In this document: positions 38,301 through 51,400 of the stretch, piece after piece
Position numbering within the stretch: the first letter of the stretch is position 1
Layout of the letters: each line of letters starts with the position of its first letter
Assembly (NCBI GenBank): GCA_027574665.1
Contig: CM050648.1
Coordinates: 50,639,200-50,703,199, forward strand
Length of the DNA stretch: 64,000 bases
Source: Rhynochetos jubatus
Taxonomy: Eukaryota > Chordata > Aves > Eurypygiformes > Rhynochetidae
Reading direction: 5' to 3'
Position numbers and translations under genes: made by a program
Notes under the pieces: model-generated
The model's input: only the letters and a program-made list of their open reading frames with translations
Told to the model about the DNA's origin: nothing
The model's database searches: none

Positions 38301-41126
38301 GACACTGTCCTGCTTGCCAATGTGCTAGATAATGGAAACATACTGCTTTCCACAGTGTATGTCCAGTGCTGCGATAAGCCTCTGTTCTGCTGCCCATGAA
38401 GGTACTGTCCACCCCACTGATCAGCTCTCAGAAGGGCTTTAAATGACCTCCAAATGCTCTTTCTAGATTTTCCAGGTACTACAGGCTTCATCAAAAGACA
38501 CGTCACCAAATGACAAGCTGAACAAGAGAGGCCAATGGAAGAGGAGAGGAAATGACACTGAAGTTGCTATCTGCCTTGTTTTCAGCACTTGGGATAGGCC
38601 TGGCAACAGAGCTGGCTGCTCCCTTCGTCAGACTGAGGATTCTGCACCTTCTCTCCAATTTCCCTACTCACAGAGCAACCGTTTCAATCCAGCCTTGTAG
38701 AGACCCCAAAAGTGAGTGGCTCAAGTGTATGGCATTGTTTTAACTGGAACTGGGCTGTCATGGTGGCCATTATACCCATCACTTCATGTAAAAGCCAGAT
38801 GACAAAACATGCTGATTTAAAATCCTTCTCTGTAAGCTCAGCTTCTGCAAGAGTTTAATGCACTTCTCTCCAGTTTTCCACGAACTAAGAGATTCCCTTA
38901 TTTACAGTGTCTTTGAATTCGCGAGGTGGAGCAGCTTGATAATACACACATTGTGCTGTTATCGCGTTTTCCGTGGCTGGAGTTCCCTTGTCTTTTGAAA
39001 GACTTTCCAACCCTTCTTGAACCACAACAACTAGTAGTAAACCACAGAAGTATTCATGCTATGTATCTCAAAGGGGCTTTGTTAAAACTGGAGACTCTGC
39101 TGTATCCACGCTTACCCAAACACTGCAAGAGGCACGGCTTCTTTACTTGTGCCAGGACGGAGCTATCAGTAGTCCTTCTGGGAATTTGAACCAGGCATGA
39201 ACCATAATTGCCCTCTAACCTAGGACCTGTAAGGCAAATATTTAGCCAGAGGAACTCCTCCCCTTTTCTAGCCTCTTCATACATACAGCAAAACTTCCTT
39301 TCCATCTGGGTATTAAGCATGTAAAGGGAGCAATTCCAAAAAACCATCAATGGCAACACATCGCACAACAGGGCCACTCGCTTGACATGTTTATCTGGTG
39401 TTTCCTTCGCTGAATTGGTTATACTGTGATTTCTGATATTCCCAGGCAAGTTGCTGAGAACGTGGCAGAGATGACCGGGCTTGTTATTCACGCGGTGGTG
39501 TGGTTGTTCCAGGCAATGTTAAACATGAGTGTTGTGTTCAGTATGGAGGGATGGATGCCTAACTTTCAGATGTGTGTTAGAACCAGAGGACCAAGCACTT
39601 TCCTGATAATCACAACCTCTGTTTTTAACCTCAGTTTAAGCATTGAATACCTGTGACGCAGTTTTCCTATTAGTAAAACTGTGTTACTCAGCCTGTAAAC
39701 ATCTCCAGAGCACTCTGAGCCTTTTATGACGGAGGGCACTACACATGTGTAAACCGATTTCATGGTGAGGCAGGGAAGCATGACCGACAGAAGTTCAGGT
39801 CAAAGCACACCGCTGGATGCGGCTGCCTAACGAACTGTGAGGGCAGGCTGCGTGATGGTGCACGCTCCTTTCTGGCGCACAACAAAGGGTACATACTCTG
39901 CACTCTCTTAGTCTTCCCCCATCTCTTGAACAGCTGTTCCCAATAAAAAATTAGAAGAAAAACTCACTTATCCATTGAAACCTCTTCTGAAACCAGACCT
40001 TGAGGGTTATTTCACTATTAAAACATACAAACACCTCATAAGGCTTCCAAACACTAAGCCTTCTTTCCAAGATACTAAAAATTTGCTTGCATTCTTTCTG
40101 TATTGCCTGGAGTCAGAAAGCGGACCTTAAAGCTTTTGAAATCCCTTTCAAATTGCAGTTTCATTCTGGCTCTCTTCTCCTCCCACCATGAGAGAACACA
40201 AATAAAATAACTTCGGAAGGTCTGAGGCTTTAGGAAAGTACCCCCTTTAACACAGTTCTGATCAAACAGATACTGAACATCCGTCACATCGCAGAGTTCG
40301 GTGCATTTGTTCCTCCTTCCTTGCCCTCTAACAGACATGCTCGTACAGGTTTCTACAAAGGGAAAAATATATTTCCATTAACCCTTTGCCAGGAGTTTTG
40401 TTGTTTCTTGTTGCCTTTCTTGTGACTGGCACAGAACGCACATAATAACCTTATGCTATGCTGGGAGAGGGTTATCATCCTCAACTGCCCTGTGTGCCTG
40501 GGCTCCCCATCGGGAACCTCTGGCTTCCTCCCACAAACCCGGCAAGGCACAGACCATGAGCCCTGCCTGTAAAATACCTCAAAGCCACCTGACTACCACC
40601 GGGTCGCTTTTCCCAACGCCCTCCGCCCCCACTCCGGGAAGATGCCCGCTCTCCAGGGAAGGGGTTACCAGTGCAGTACCTCCCCAGCCGCTCCCCCCTA
40701 AGCTCACAGCTTCCCCCCCAGCAGCATCACGGTGCTCTCCGCGGACCAAGCGCTGAGGCCACAAAAAACCCCTTCGGGTACCCTCCAAACCATCTCCAGG
40801 CTCCCGGCGGGACGAGCGGCTCACGCATCCCCGGGAGCGGCCGCATCACAGCGGTCACCGGGAGCGGCCGGTGCAGCGGGGCCGGAGGCGGAGGAGGTGT
40901 CTCTAGACGGTGCGTGGGGTCCCGCCGGTCCACGCTCCCCTCCTCTGCTCGTGCACACGCCCAGCCGGGAGAACACGCTCGGGAAAACGGGACCGCACAC
41001 GCCGGCGTAACGCCAGCACACCGGGAGGGACCGGGACGCCCCGAAAGGACACGCACACCCCCTCGCCGCTCGGCAGGGTGCGAGAGCAACGGGGGTCCCC
41101 CCCCGCCTCCGGCCCCACACGGTTAC
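35375..41126 (-). other. LAMA3: LAMA3 intron 1
   Basis: 5.75 kb. The first 550 bases (40560-41126) belong to the CpG island. The rest is unique sequence with no repeat family or exon that I recognise. Confidence 0.75.
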
Positions 41127-41381
41127 CTGGATGGCGCGCCCCAGGGGGGCGGCGGCCGGCCCCCCCACCAGCTTGCAGTACAGCTCCGGCCGCCCGCCGC
41201 CGGCCGCCTCCCCGCAGGTGGCCGTGGCCCGGATACCGGCAGCCGCTGCCAGGTTGAAGTACGGCGGGTGGAGGCTGAGCCCCATCCCGCGGGAAGCGAG
41301 GGGCTCCGGCTGCGCGGGGCAGAGGGTGAGGAGCGGCGGGAGGAGCGCCCAGAGGAACGGGGAGCCCGGCGCCGCGGCCAT
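41127..41381 (-). CDS. LAMA3: LAMA3 exon 1: start codon, signal peptide, start of LN domain
   Basis: 85 codons from ATG at 41381, ending in phase 0 at a GTAACC donor. An in-frame TAG lies at 41421-41423 and this is the first ATG after it, which supports the start. Residues 1 to about 23 are a signal peptide: a short start, then a Leu/Pro-rich hydrophobic run ending near CPAQ. The mature chain begins the LN domain with [15 protein letters not shown] and [10 protein letters not shown], motifs typical of alpha-3 and alpha-5 chains. The exon is very GC-rich and sits inside a CpG island. Non-coding exons further upstream cannot be excluded. Confidence 0.93.
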
Positions 41382-41399
41382 CCTACGCCGGGCTCTACC

Positions 41400-41530
41400 C
41401 CCGCCGCCCCCAGGGCGGCCCTATAGATGCGGTGGGCGGGCGGGTCGGGCCGGGCCGGGAGGAGGCAGGGGGCTGGGGCGGGGCGAGACGCAGCCCGGGT
41501 GCGGGTGTGCGGGACGGGGCGGGGAAGGGC
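41400..41530 (-). promoter_or_regulatory. LAMA3: Likely LAMA3 (long form) core promoter
   Basis: Immediately upstream of the start codon, read on the minus strand, are a TATA-like CTATAGG (41421-41427) and several GC boxes of the Sp1 type: 41434-41440, 41475-41484 and 41516-41524. The region is very GC- and CpG-rich. No transcription start can be fixed from sequence. If the TATA-like site is used, the 5' UTR would be only about 10-15 bases, so GC-box-driven dispersed initiation is more plausible. Confidence 0.5.
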
Positions 41531-44500
41531 AGGGTGTCCGGGCCGGTGGGATGCCCCAGGTGTGTGCCCTGATGCCCAGTTCCGCGGGACTGCTGGGAGG
41601 TGGCACCCCACGGCTCAGCTGGAGCTTTCCGGTGCTCCCCCCTCGGCAATAAGCGGGTTCATATTTTAACGGACCGCCAAGAAATCTCAGAGCATCCCTC
41701 CTCGTAAACCGTGACCTGGCATGTCACCTACGGGCGGTAAAATTCAGGTTTCCCAGCTTTCTCCTCACGTACCCCCTGCTTTTATCTGCTGGTCCTTGGG
41801 CAGACCCCCTGCACAGCTCTGCTGCCAAAACTGCAACCTCTCTGGCCATCTTCAGTGCTCTGAGGCTGCTGGAAACCGTACAGCCCAGGACACCCCACCG
41901 TAATGCTCTCTGCTCCCTCTGGAATGGGTGTTCCTGCTCATCCAGGGCAGCCAATGAACCTCCTGTCCTTCTAAAGGTATTTGGCACAGGTTTTGGGTAA
42001 CACAGAAGCTGGAGGGGAGGTTGGGGAGGGAGACGGGGGCCTAAGAGGCATGTCATCTTTATCAGGAGTTGCACCGCTTAGTGGCATTGCTATCCTACGT
42101 TTCCTGCCCATTGACATTTCCAACCCCACACACACTCGCACATCCAGCGCTCCGTCCTCTGAGCACAGTTTGCCGGATTCAGGCACAAAGATATGGTTAG
42201 ATACACATACTTCTAATATTTTAATAGTGATTCATGTGAGTAGCAAAGTGTTTCATAACTTTATGAGGGCTTTGCTACATGCCGCACAGCCCTAGCAAAG
42301 GGACATCCCTGGTATACTGTTTCAGGAAGCACCACCAGCTAAGCTATTGATTTTGTCTGCAAGAAAATATCACCACCCTTGGTTTTGTGCCACTATGGCT
42401 TCAGCACACCACAGAGACGTATCTGTGTGAGACAATTTTTTTGTCCTCCATAGTAAAAGTTGGCTTTCATAAATGTAGCATGCTGCCAATGCAAATATAT
42501 CAGATTTCTAAATGCTTTCAATTTCTAGAGTAGCTTAAAAATATTCTCCTTTTCCAACAGTGACATTATGGAAAGGAAATTATCTTATTGCACACCTCCA
42601 TCATGTCCATTTCTACAATAGTTTATACTTCATAATAACTATGAGAGGTTTGAATACAAACAGGCAACACCACCTTCAACTGTTCCATTAAACAACACAC
42701 CATGCTATCAGCTAGGATATCCGCTGGTCTTTTCCACTTATTTCTTGAAAACCTGTTAAATCCTAAGTATACCCTGGAGTATACCAGCTTTAACAAATGA
42801 ACATCTGGAAGTACCTGATGTAAGTGGCCCTTAAATCCACAGCAAGCTCTCACAAAAACCAGCTGTCCATGAACTTGCTGAGCATCCTTGTCCTCTTTAT
42901 TCTTAGAGGAATTAAATCAAAATGAATAAAAGCTGAGCAGAGCATGTTCCTGGTAGAAAAGAAACTTCTGGGTACTTTAAGGGAAATCCATTATGAAGTA
43001 CAATATTAAGATTAATAATTTGAAGATTACAATTATGAAGATTACAAAATCACTACAATCTCTTCCTGAATAGTCAGGTGATCTCTGGGCTGGGCATTCA
43101 GTTCAGTGTCTGAAAAATGTTGCTTCTGTATATATCCAACAAGCCATACAAGATTTTTTCCTTTTCAGTCAGAAAGAAACTTGTCTTCTTGCACAAGATT
43201 TGGAGAAATTAATTTACTCCAGTAACCCTGTACATTCCTGAAGATTTGACTCCAGTGGTGGGATTGCTGATTTTAACAAGGCACCTTTTGCTATGAATGC
43301 TTCAATCTCACATCACTGCAAAAAAAAAATGCCCTTTAGTTAGTGTGGACGCGATTCTTGCACGGAGCCCTGCCTGTACATGTGTGGGGACTGTAAGCAG
43401 CACTTCTGTATTTTGAGGTTTGAACTCTTCTTCTCTACCTCTGTCCCTGGTCTGCAAAATAAACACTTGGGAAGGGTTTTCTGAGAAGCATAAGCGTGGA
43501 ATAAGAACAAGCAGAAGGTAAGCCAGATGATTCAAATACATTTGATGAAACTTTAAAGAACACCCAACAGAATGTACTGTGGAAGTATAGAAAATGAGTG
43601 CCTGAACTAAGAATTTGAGATGGAGAGCTAAATCCTGTGACTACTAGAATCTACTCCAAATTTTCTTTGACTGCACTAGTGTAGAGTAATACCTGACAAA
43701 TTTTTCTGTCATCGTTTTGCAGATAGTTCAGATAAGGAATCCAGCTTCAGGAGATCCTTTGCAATCTCACTTTTAAGAGAAGATTCTTCTAAGCTGCCTG
43801 GTAGGTTGCACTGCACAAAAGGCAGCCCTTGCTTACAAGAGATGTCCTTTCTCAAACAGGGAACATCAGTGAATTTATTGGGAAGTATCACACGAGAAAA
43901 CAAGGCTTGTGTGAGCAAGAACATAATACTTCAGTGAAACTATGACATGTTCTTGGATCTCGTTTCCTAGAGTTAAAAACAGGGACGAAACTTTGCAAAC
44001 GTTCAGAAAATTAGCCTATCAGATAGGGAAAGAGAGGAAGAAATCCTCCTGTTTCCACCCTCATAAAATCATGTCCATTTTGCTTAATTTATAGCTGGGT
44101 TTAAAAAGATTTTATTGGCCTTCTGGGTGATTTTTCTGCCCTTTTATTAAACACTTATGACAAAAAAGATTGTTGTATTCAGAGTGTTTTCTAGAAATGG
44201 AGATTAAATTGATACCTTTTAGATTCTCTTGCAAAATCTCTAGAGTTACCTAAAGATGTGGGCAGTTTTTAGGAAAAATGTTATGACAACTTTTGCCTTT
44301 GACTTAAAGCAGTTGCAAGAAAGTGTTTATAGCAGCATTTCCAACACAGGTACTCAATACCTTCAAGTCTAAGTGACCAAAAACTTTATGTGCACAGAGC
44401 CTGGAGCTATGTAAAGGCCGAGTGGACCATGTATATGAGGAAGGAGACAGGAGCAGGACTGTGGGTGTATATGTAGAGGTGGCAGAGTGGCCTGTCACTG

Positions 44501-47500
44501 AGAGATGGAAATGATCAGGTCCTCCTGTCCTGATAGCCTTGTGCAGGCTGCAGTGTGACCATGTGCAGGCAGGAAGTCTGGCCTGGCTACTGCAGGGCTT
44601 TAGGACCACAGGAAGGAAGGGTAGAGTAAGGAGAATAGGCGTGAGAAACCTTTTTTTGAATGTAACTCTCCAAACTTATAAACTCAGTATCTCTTTTTTT
44701 CAGTCTGTTCTAAGCCAAATCCGAAGCCAGCAGAAACACACAGAAAAGCACTTACTGACTTCACTGAGCTTCAGCTCGCCCTGTCTAACGTAGAACTTCC
44801 GTAAAAAGGTTGGTATCAATAATTCATGAGATGTTCATCTTTGCCTCATGTCCTCTTTTGCTGTAATTACAGGTTCCACACAGATAAGAATTTAATAGCT
44901 GGCAGCTCTCAGCAATCAGCGTTTATGAGACTGTGGCCCTCTGCAGAAAACACTCTACCTACCTGCCCTTATTTTTCCTCCCATTAAGTCTTCTCCACCT
45001 TTTTCCTGCAGCCTTTATAAGGTCTGCTTTCCTTGTTTCTTCCTGTCTGCAAGGAGTAGACTTTGTTACTTGACAGATACCGAGCGCTTTATTGAATAAA
45101 TGTAGGCAACGGGAAGGATTTCTGGATCCGCATTATTTTCACATAAACAGATTACGGTACATGAGTAGGCATGCACACTACCATGACTGCAGCTCATTCT
45201 TTGCCTTCACGCTTTCTATTTTAAGAGATGTTGTTAAGAATGGGTTTACAATCTGGAGTTAAGAGTGTTTGCTTCAAATCAGCCTTGCTGATATAAATTC
45301 TCTGTTTCATTCTCTCACAGATATGTGCGGTATAACGCATCTCATACTGCCATTTTGTAACACATTTGGGACTTGGCATATTCCGCTCATCACCAAGAAA
45401 CCTGCAGTGAAAGTGAGATTGTCGAGTAACAGTCTCAGTGAGCGATACTAGTGGTAATATTTAGCTCCTCCTTAATATGATTCACCAAAGGAAGGGGAAG
45501 ATGGCACCAAGAACCCCAGAACTTCAGAGACAGTGGGACTAGCATGGATGGGGACTTGAGAACTGTGCTATGTGGGCTGCACAGCAGGTCAGTGGAAAAG
45601 GTAGGAGCAAAGCCTCTGATTCCTGTGCAGGTGCCACGTTCACCATCCTACGTTGCCACACCGGGAATTCGCTCTTTCTTTGGGATAATATTGAACCAAT
45701 ATGCTAGTGGGTAGCTAGAAAGTCTTTCAGGTTAGATAGCTCTTGAGTCTCTACTCAGTGGTCATTAAATATTAAATTGTGCATCTTGTCCCCCCATAAA
45801 AGCTTCGTATCTTATGTTTAAGCCAGTCCTAAAGTTTTAGTCTGTGGCAGTCTTCCTTCAAAGTACTGGAGCTTGCTTCACTCTTTCAAAATTATAATCA
45901 GTGAAGCCCATCTATAGCCTAGAGCATAAATAGGCTATATTTACCACCAGAATGTTTCAAGCTCAGATTAGGCTCCCTGTTTTTATCAAGGCTTACTTAG
46001 GCTTAGGAGGATAACTAGAATTCGGCCCAATTTCTTATATTGCGGTTTTTTCTATATTTGTTGGTGAACATACTTAAAACTTCAATTATACTCTATGAGA
46101 AAAAAAAAGCAAACCATAGATAATCTGTTGCTTCTCCTACCATAGCAGCATATGGGATATATCATGCATTGCTCTCACGCTCATGCAATACATGTTCTCA
46201 GACCCACATCACCTCCCATAGCAGAGTTACGTACAACAATATCCAAGCAATGCCTGGGAAAAAATGGCCACAGTATGATTTCATTTGAATACATCTATTT
46301 CGAGAGCTTCACTGCCCGCCAAGTTTAGATTCTCCCTGGATTCAGACGACCATCCTCATTATCAGCACCGGCATCAGTCAGTAGTTAAGCGCCACACGTG
46401 GGATTAGAAAGCCTGTGAGCCCCAAACACCTGAATGCAGGCTCACCGGCTTCTGTCTGGCTGAGCAGATGAAAAATGGGTAAACGGTTAACTTCAGACCA
46501 GGTGATAAAATCAACGTATACAGAGGATAAGCAGGGAAAGGAAACAGAAATGATCGATGAAGAAAATATTCAGTCACAATCTGTACACGCGGCCTTAGAG
46601 CAACACAGCTTCAGGAGAGGAAAATTCCAAGGCTGCAAGGGGAAGGATAAAACATATTGAAACACAATGTACCTGTACAGATGCTAACGCACAGGTTTCG
46701 AAGTTAAGCTGTTTGAAGGCTGAAAGGCATTTGCACTAATGTGAAGATGCTGGTGCTTATACTGGACTGGAAATTGGTCTTAGATGGTAGATGTAGTCCT
46801 TTCATTGACTTTTCTGGCATGTCACTGTGGCTAAGAGCATTAATCTGCTGGAGGCACATGGAAAAGAGGAAACAAAAGAGCAAAGTCATTGAAACGCTCA
46901 AATGACAATTTGTGGAAATTACTCTGTCCCACTCATTCAAGTACAATGCGAACTTCTCCCTGATTCCTAGGTCACCGCCCAGGCACCAGTTGGAAAGCCC
47001 ACGTGAAGGAAGCTGTGAACTCTCGCGTGGTGCCCAGCAGCTAGGTGTCCTTGCACTGGCTTATACCAGCAAATTCGATACAAAATCTGGTATCACAGGA
47101 GGCCTCAGCAAAAGGACCATGGGGAGAAAATAAAGGTTGGAGGTAACAGCTCCCTAGAAGGATGAATACACAGTTATGAACATTTTGAGTAAACTATTTC
47201 TATTATTAGGTAAACTTTTTCCGTTTTCAGGTCCAGTTTGGTAAATTCTCTGTTCTATTTTTAAAAAGTTTATGTGATACATAAATATTTGGTACGTTTT
47301 TCCTGAGGAGTCTGCAGGATGTGTTTCTGAAGTAATTTTTACTGTTTCTCTTATTATCACTTTTACATTTCTAAGATTATCTCCCAAAATAAAGAGTAAC
47401 TCAAAATATATTCTTTATACACTGGTGTTAATAAAACAGGCCTGTATTTATTAAAATATGATAGAAACAAGAAGCAGCCCATGTACATGGTTATGCTACA

Positions 47501-47681
47501 CTTTAGCAAGGAAAAGATTAATGTAAATGATAGGCCAGATGGAAAATCTTTTGTGCTACAGGCGGCTGTATCAAAGTTCTTGCTGATGGTTTAAATATAT
47601 TTTCTTGAGCAAGAAAAACTTAAATTAACCATCAGTGCATAATTGTAATAATTTATTTGCAGGAAATTTATTATTTCTGTC

Positions 47682-47698
47682 TTTTTTTTTTTTTTTTT
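47682..47698. repeat. Poly-T run
   Basis: An uninterrupted run of T. It could be the poly-A of an old minus-strand insertion, but the flank shows no recognisable retrocopy. Confidence 0.8.
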
Positions 47699-47821
47699 GA
47701 AAGAAGTCGTTTATTTGTTAACTTCTACTGTAAGAAGCTAAGCTTTGGTTAAATTGTTTTAAAATTTTAGCATTTCACAGATTTCACCAGTACAGTCATA
47801 AGGCAAACTTCAAGATTAATA

Positions 47822-47842
47822 AAGTCTTTTACTAAAAGACTT
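47822..47842. repeat. Perfect 10-bp inverted repeat with 1-nt spacer
   Basis: AAGTCTTTTA, then C, then TAAAAGACTT. Just to the right (about 47853-47864) lies a second near-palindrome centred on ACTAGT. Related 'ttttact' words recur to about 47920. Confidence 0.8.
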
Positions 47843-48149
47843 GTAAAGCCTTTTACTAGTAAAGTAAAAACTAGAAGTTTGAAGTAGACTTCAATCTTAG
47901 GTCTAGTAAAAGTAGCAACTTTAGGTAATGCAAAAGATGATACATGATATATTTCAGAAAACTAATGGCGTGGTGGAAAGATCTCATCATTTCATCATTA
48001 ACTGGAAGAGTACGTGCTACAGTCTTCCTATTGCCTTTATGATGAAAACTCAGGCACTGCTTCTTTTATAGAGCCATAAATGCACAAACCGTTTTGATAC
48101 ACTGACTTGCTGTAACTCTGGAAAAGGCAGACCGTGCATTCATTTCTTC

Positions 48150-48420
48150 CATGCTTTAGGGCATCGCGCTCTGCGCAGGCACTCATCAGAGTCTGAACTC
48201 AGTATGAACATGTAAAGCTTCAGCCCTGAACTCCGTCACCGATTGCGCTTATTCATCGCGTGGGCTAGCCGTTGGGAGGAACACCTTTCTGCCGGCCCTC
48301 CACAGACTTACTTTCTGGATTACTATAATCTGTTCCCAACTCTTAAACAGAAGCTGGTTGAGGACGGCGACGAAGGCAGGGTGGTCAAGTGTCACAGGAG
48401 AATCTGTCATGGGAAGCTCT
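48150..48420. promoter_or_regulatory. Isolated CpG-rich patch, possible regulatory element
   Basis: About a dozen CpG dinucleotides in 250 bases (for example around 48163-48176, 48233-48273 and 48364-48375), in a region otherwise poor in CpG. It overlaps a 117-codon plus-strand frame (48243-48596) and a 97-codon minus-strand frame, neither with a domain I recognise. It may be an enhancer, an unannotated promoter or a chance cluster. Confidence 0.3.
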
Positions 48421-51400
48421 GCCTTCGAATGGGTCTCATGAAAGGTGATTGGAATGGGTTGCTGTGTCCCGCAGAGGTTTATGTTACACAGCTCGAAACA
48501 GCTGGAGCTCAAATTATTAAGCAAAGCAGACCTCTGCTGCAACTCTTAAAGCAAGGTAGAAATAGCACTTTTTTTCACAAGGGCAGTGCTATTTAAGGGA
48601 CAGGAACTTCTGGCTTGTACATTTCCATCAAGGACTAGGAATGAAATGTATGTCTTATGCTAGGTGCATGAGAGACCTTGCACTGCTACTTGTGGAGACA
48701 GAGTTAATGATGGATGTCAGCAGAAGCGCTGTAATGTGAATTTGTTGTTTCTTCACAGTACACAACTTTCATAGAGGTATGCAGCGTAGTATATGTTTCT
48801 CTGGCACAAAAGAAAGCACCCTGGGTAGGAAGCCTGAGCTATACTCAGTGGAGATAGCACGTGGAGAGCATTGCACAACTAAAGTTTGGCTTTGGGAATG
48901 AATGAGTGGCAAAATTACCACATATTACATGGAATACATGCAGATGATATTTTTCAGATGTCCATTTCAACCAAATGCAGGATTTAGTCCCGATCCTCCT
49001 ATGAGCTTGCTATGTGTTCATGTCAAAAATGGCTCGATCTTCCTTACCTCAGCATTACCAACCTGTATAGCAGAGATACCAATATGACTTTCCAAAAATT
49101 AAAAATAAATTAATTAAGATCTTTACATGAAAAGTGCTGTGTACAAGTTGAAGACTACAGTGTCCCCGGTAAGTGCAAGATTGACAACCACATGGTTTAT
49201 TGCTTAATCTTCTCTGAATTTTACAATTTTCCGTTTTCAAATTAAATTAGGTTCTAGAACAAAGCGGTCAACAAAACCAATTAAAAACCCTTAAAGAATC
49301 ATGCATAAGTGCTTCCCAAAGCCTGAAGCTGGTCTCGTAAAGAAGGGTGAAAATCTACCAGAATGACATTACAGCATGAATTAGCCCAATGCAATCCTAG
49401 GAATCAATCATCTCATGAGTTGTCATTGCACGGTAGGACTTTCTGATTTCACTGTCTCAAGTACCAGATCTTCCTGGAGTTATGTTCTTGAAACCTTTGT
49501 CCATAGGGTGCTATCAAGAATGACATTTTGGCTTGAAATGAACAGCATACTTTTCCATCGTAAATAGATGAAATTAGGGGATTAAATAACACCTCAGTAA
49601 CAAGGCTGTGAGGCACCTAGAGTGTGTCTGCCTATACACTTTCACAGTGACACACTGATGGATGCATACTGGTGTTTTTACGATTTAAGGCTCCTTGTAC
49701 ACCAAAGTGAATGCTGGAATTAAAATATCAGTTTGCTGAACTGTTTTAGAAAGCCTTCTCGGACCTGTCACTACTCCTCTTTTTAAGAGTAGGTGTCTAA
49801 AAATATATTGAAAGGCAGTTGGAATAACAACAATATATTCCACTCAAATTAATATTCACCTCATAATGTCCTAGCATTTTGCAAACAGAAGATTGCTAAT
49901 TACATAATCAATAATCCATTTGAGACAAGCAGCTCGTTTTTTCTGTCGTTGTTCAAGTATTTCACATGAGATGAGCGGTGCTGTTCTCATTTAAAGAAGG
50001 AAACCCAGGTCTTCAGCCTTAAGTGTCTGTGAAGGAGCCAAAAGGCATTAAAAATTGCAACCAAGAAGCAGCTGAGGATGCCCTTTGGGCAGAAGAACAC
50101 TCCCAGGTGGCATAGCATGCCGGTTTAGGAATGGTTAATACTCCCAGGCAGAGGATGGGCATGCCCAGGCACTCTGGGCTGTGCTCTTGTTGCACAGGTA
50201 CCAGCTGATGACACAAGCTGTGCTCAGTAGGTACAGCATGCTTGGAGAGTATCACCTTCATTGTGCCTGCTCTGTACCGTGGATTTGCCTGTGCATAATG
50301 CACCCTGAAAAGGTCGAGTTCACGGAGAGAGTTGATGGAGCGCAGAGACATGAAGTCTGTAGTATATTACAGTGGGCAGGCTGATTTCCAGGTGGTTTGT
50401 GGCCCATTTGTAGGTACTGTGGGGCACCTTGAAGTCCTGGGCAAATAATGAGGCTTCCCAGATCCTCACTGGATGAAAGAACACGCACAAGATGTGGGGA
50501 AGGAGCCCAAGACTTTGGCTACGGTTCAGGCAGGAGGGTAGGTCAACATGGCTATACCAGCTAGCTTATCATTAGGTATTTTTTTCTACACTGACAACTG
50601 CACTGCAGCGTAGGGACATCTAAGCTAGTTACGGTAGCAGCAGCAATCTACTTTGGACAACGCAGGCTGTCTACATTGGTGAGTAGTGCAGGCTGACAGG
50701 CTATCTGTGAAGCAAACGGTCCTGAGATCTTGAAGCCCACACTGTACCCATCTCATGTTGGGGTTGGTTCATTTGTATTTAATTCAGACTGGCTGTCATT
50801 CAATCCCAGGGCATGAATACCCATTTGCAGCTGCAGTCCGCTAAGTCTGCTCCTGGAGAAATTATTCAAGTTTAGTTAAAAAATGTGTCCAGTGTGCATA
50901 CTCCAAGATCACTCCACAATGAGAACAACAGCACAGTGAAGGGAGACGATCAGGAGATTCACTTCAGAAGCGTGCTCCTGATCCAGACTAAAACACCAGT
51001 GTAGGCATTCCCAGAGAGATCAGCATGAACTGGATCAGCTAGCCAAGCAGTTGGGCTCGTTGGCCTACACAAACCTCCATGCTGGCACAACAGATCTGCT
51101 GGAGGGGTCCGAGCTGGCCCACTCCGTTCTCCCCACAGCGAAGTGCAGGCTTTAGCCAGCATCAAGGGTGGTTTTAGCAAGATAAAGGATCCAAAGATCA
51201 AGGAAAGAGGAAGAAGTTAGAGCTGCTGTCTACTGTGTGCTGATAGCGAATCTTGCTGACAACTGATGTGCAAAAACCTTAGGCTGATGCTTTCAGAAGT
51301 AGCCTTTGTCCTGGGTATCTGCATTTTGAGTTACAAGGCAAGAGAATGTAAGGAAGCCAAAGCGAGAGGCCGTTTTCATAGATTTTCACACAAAAGGCTT

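Larger units (their letters stand above)
1..41381 (-). other. LAMA3: LAMA3 gene, 5' part (13 coding exons, continues past left edge)
   Basis: Laminin alpha-3 is a secreted basement-membrane chain. With beta-3 and gamma-2 it forms laminin-332, which anchors epithelia; the long form with an LN domain can polymerise with other laminins. Seen here: signal peptide, LN domain (about residues 36-281) and LE modules from about residue 286, spread over 13 exons that join in phase to about 539 residues with no stop. The usual internal-promoter short form (LAMA3A) would start further left, outside the window. The gene lies head to head with ANKRD29, as in human 18q11.2, which separates it from the close paralogue LAMA5. 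Exon boundaries were placed by reading splice sites and matching the laminin pattern by eye. Confidence 0.93.
40560..41560. promoter_or_regulatory. CpG island over LAMA3 exon 1
   Basis: About 1 kb of dense CpG and GC-rich sequence covers LAMA3 exon 1, its promoter and the first 550 bases of intron 1. Long open frames occur here in several frames (for example 40671-41426 on the plus strand). They are expected from the high GC content and have no recognisable domain. Confidence 0.8.

Noticed and set aside
1-41381. Assignment to LAMA5 rather than LAMA3
   Set aside because: The two N-termini are very alike, and one module matches alpha-5 better, but ANKRD29 as the divergent neighbour is the LAMA3 context.
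40671-41426. 251-codon plus-strand frame across LAMA3 exon 1
   Set aside because: Low-complexity Pro/Arg/Gly product antisense to LAMA3 exon 1 in a CpG island; several other frames are open there as well.
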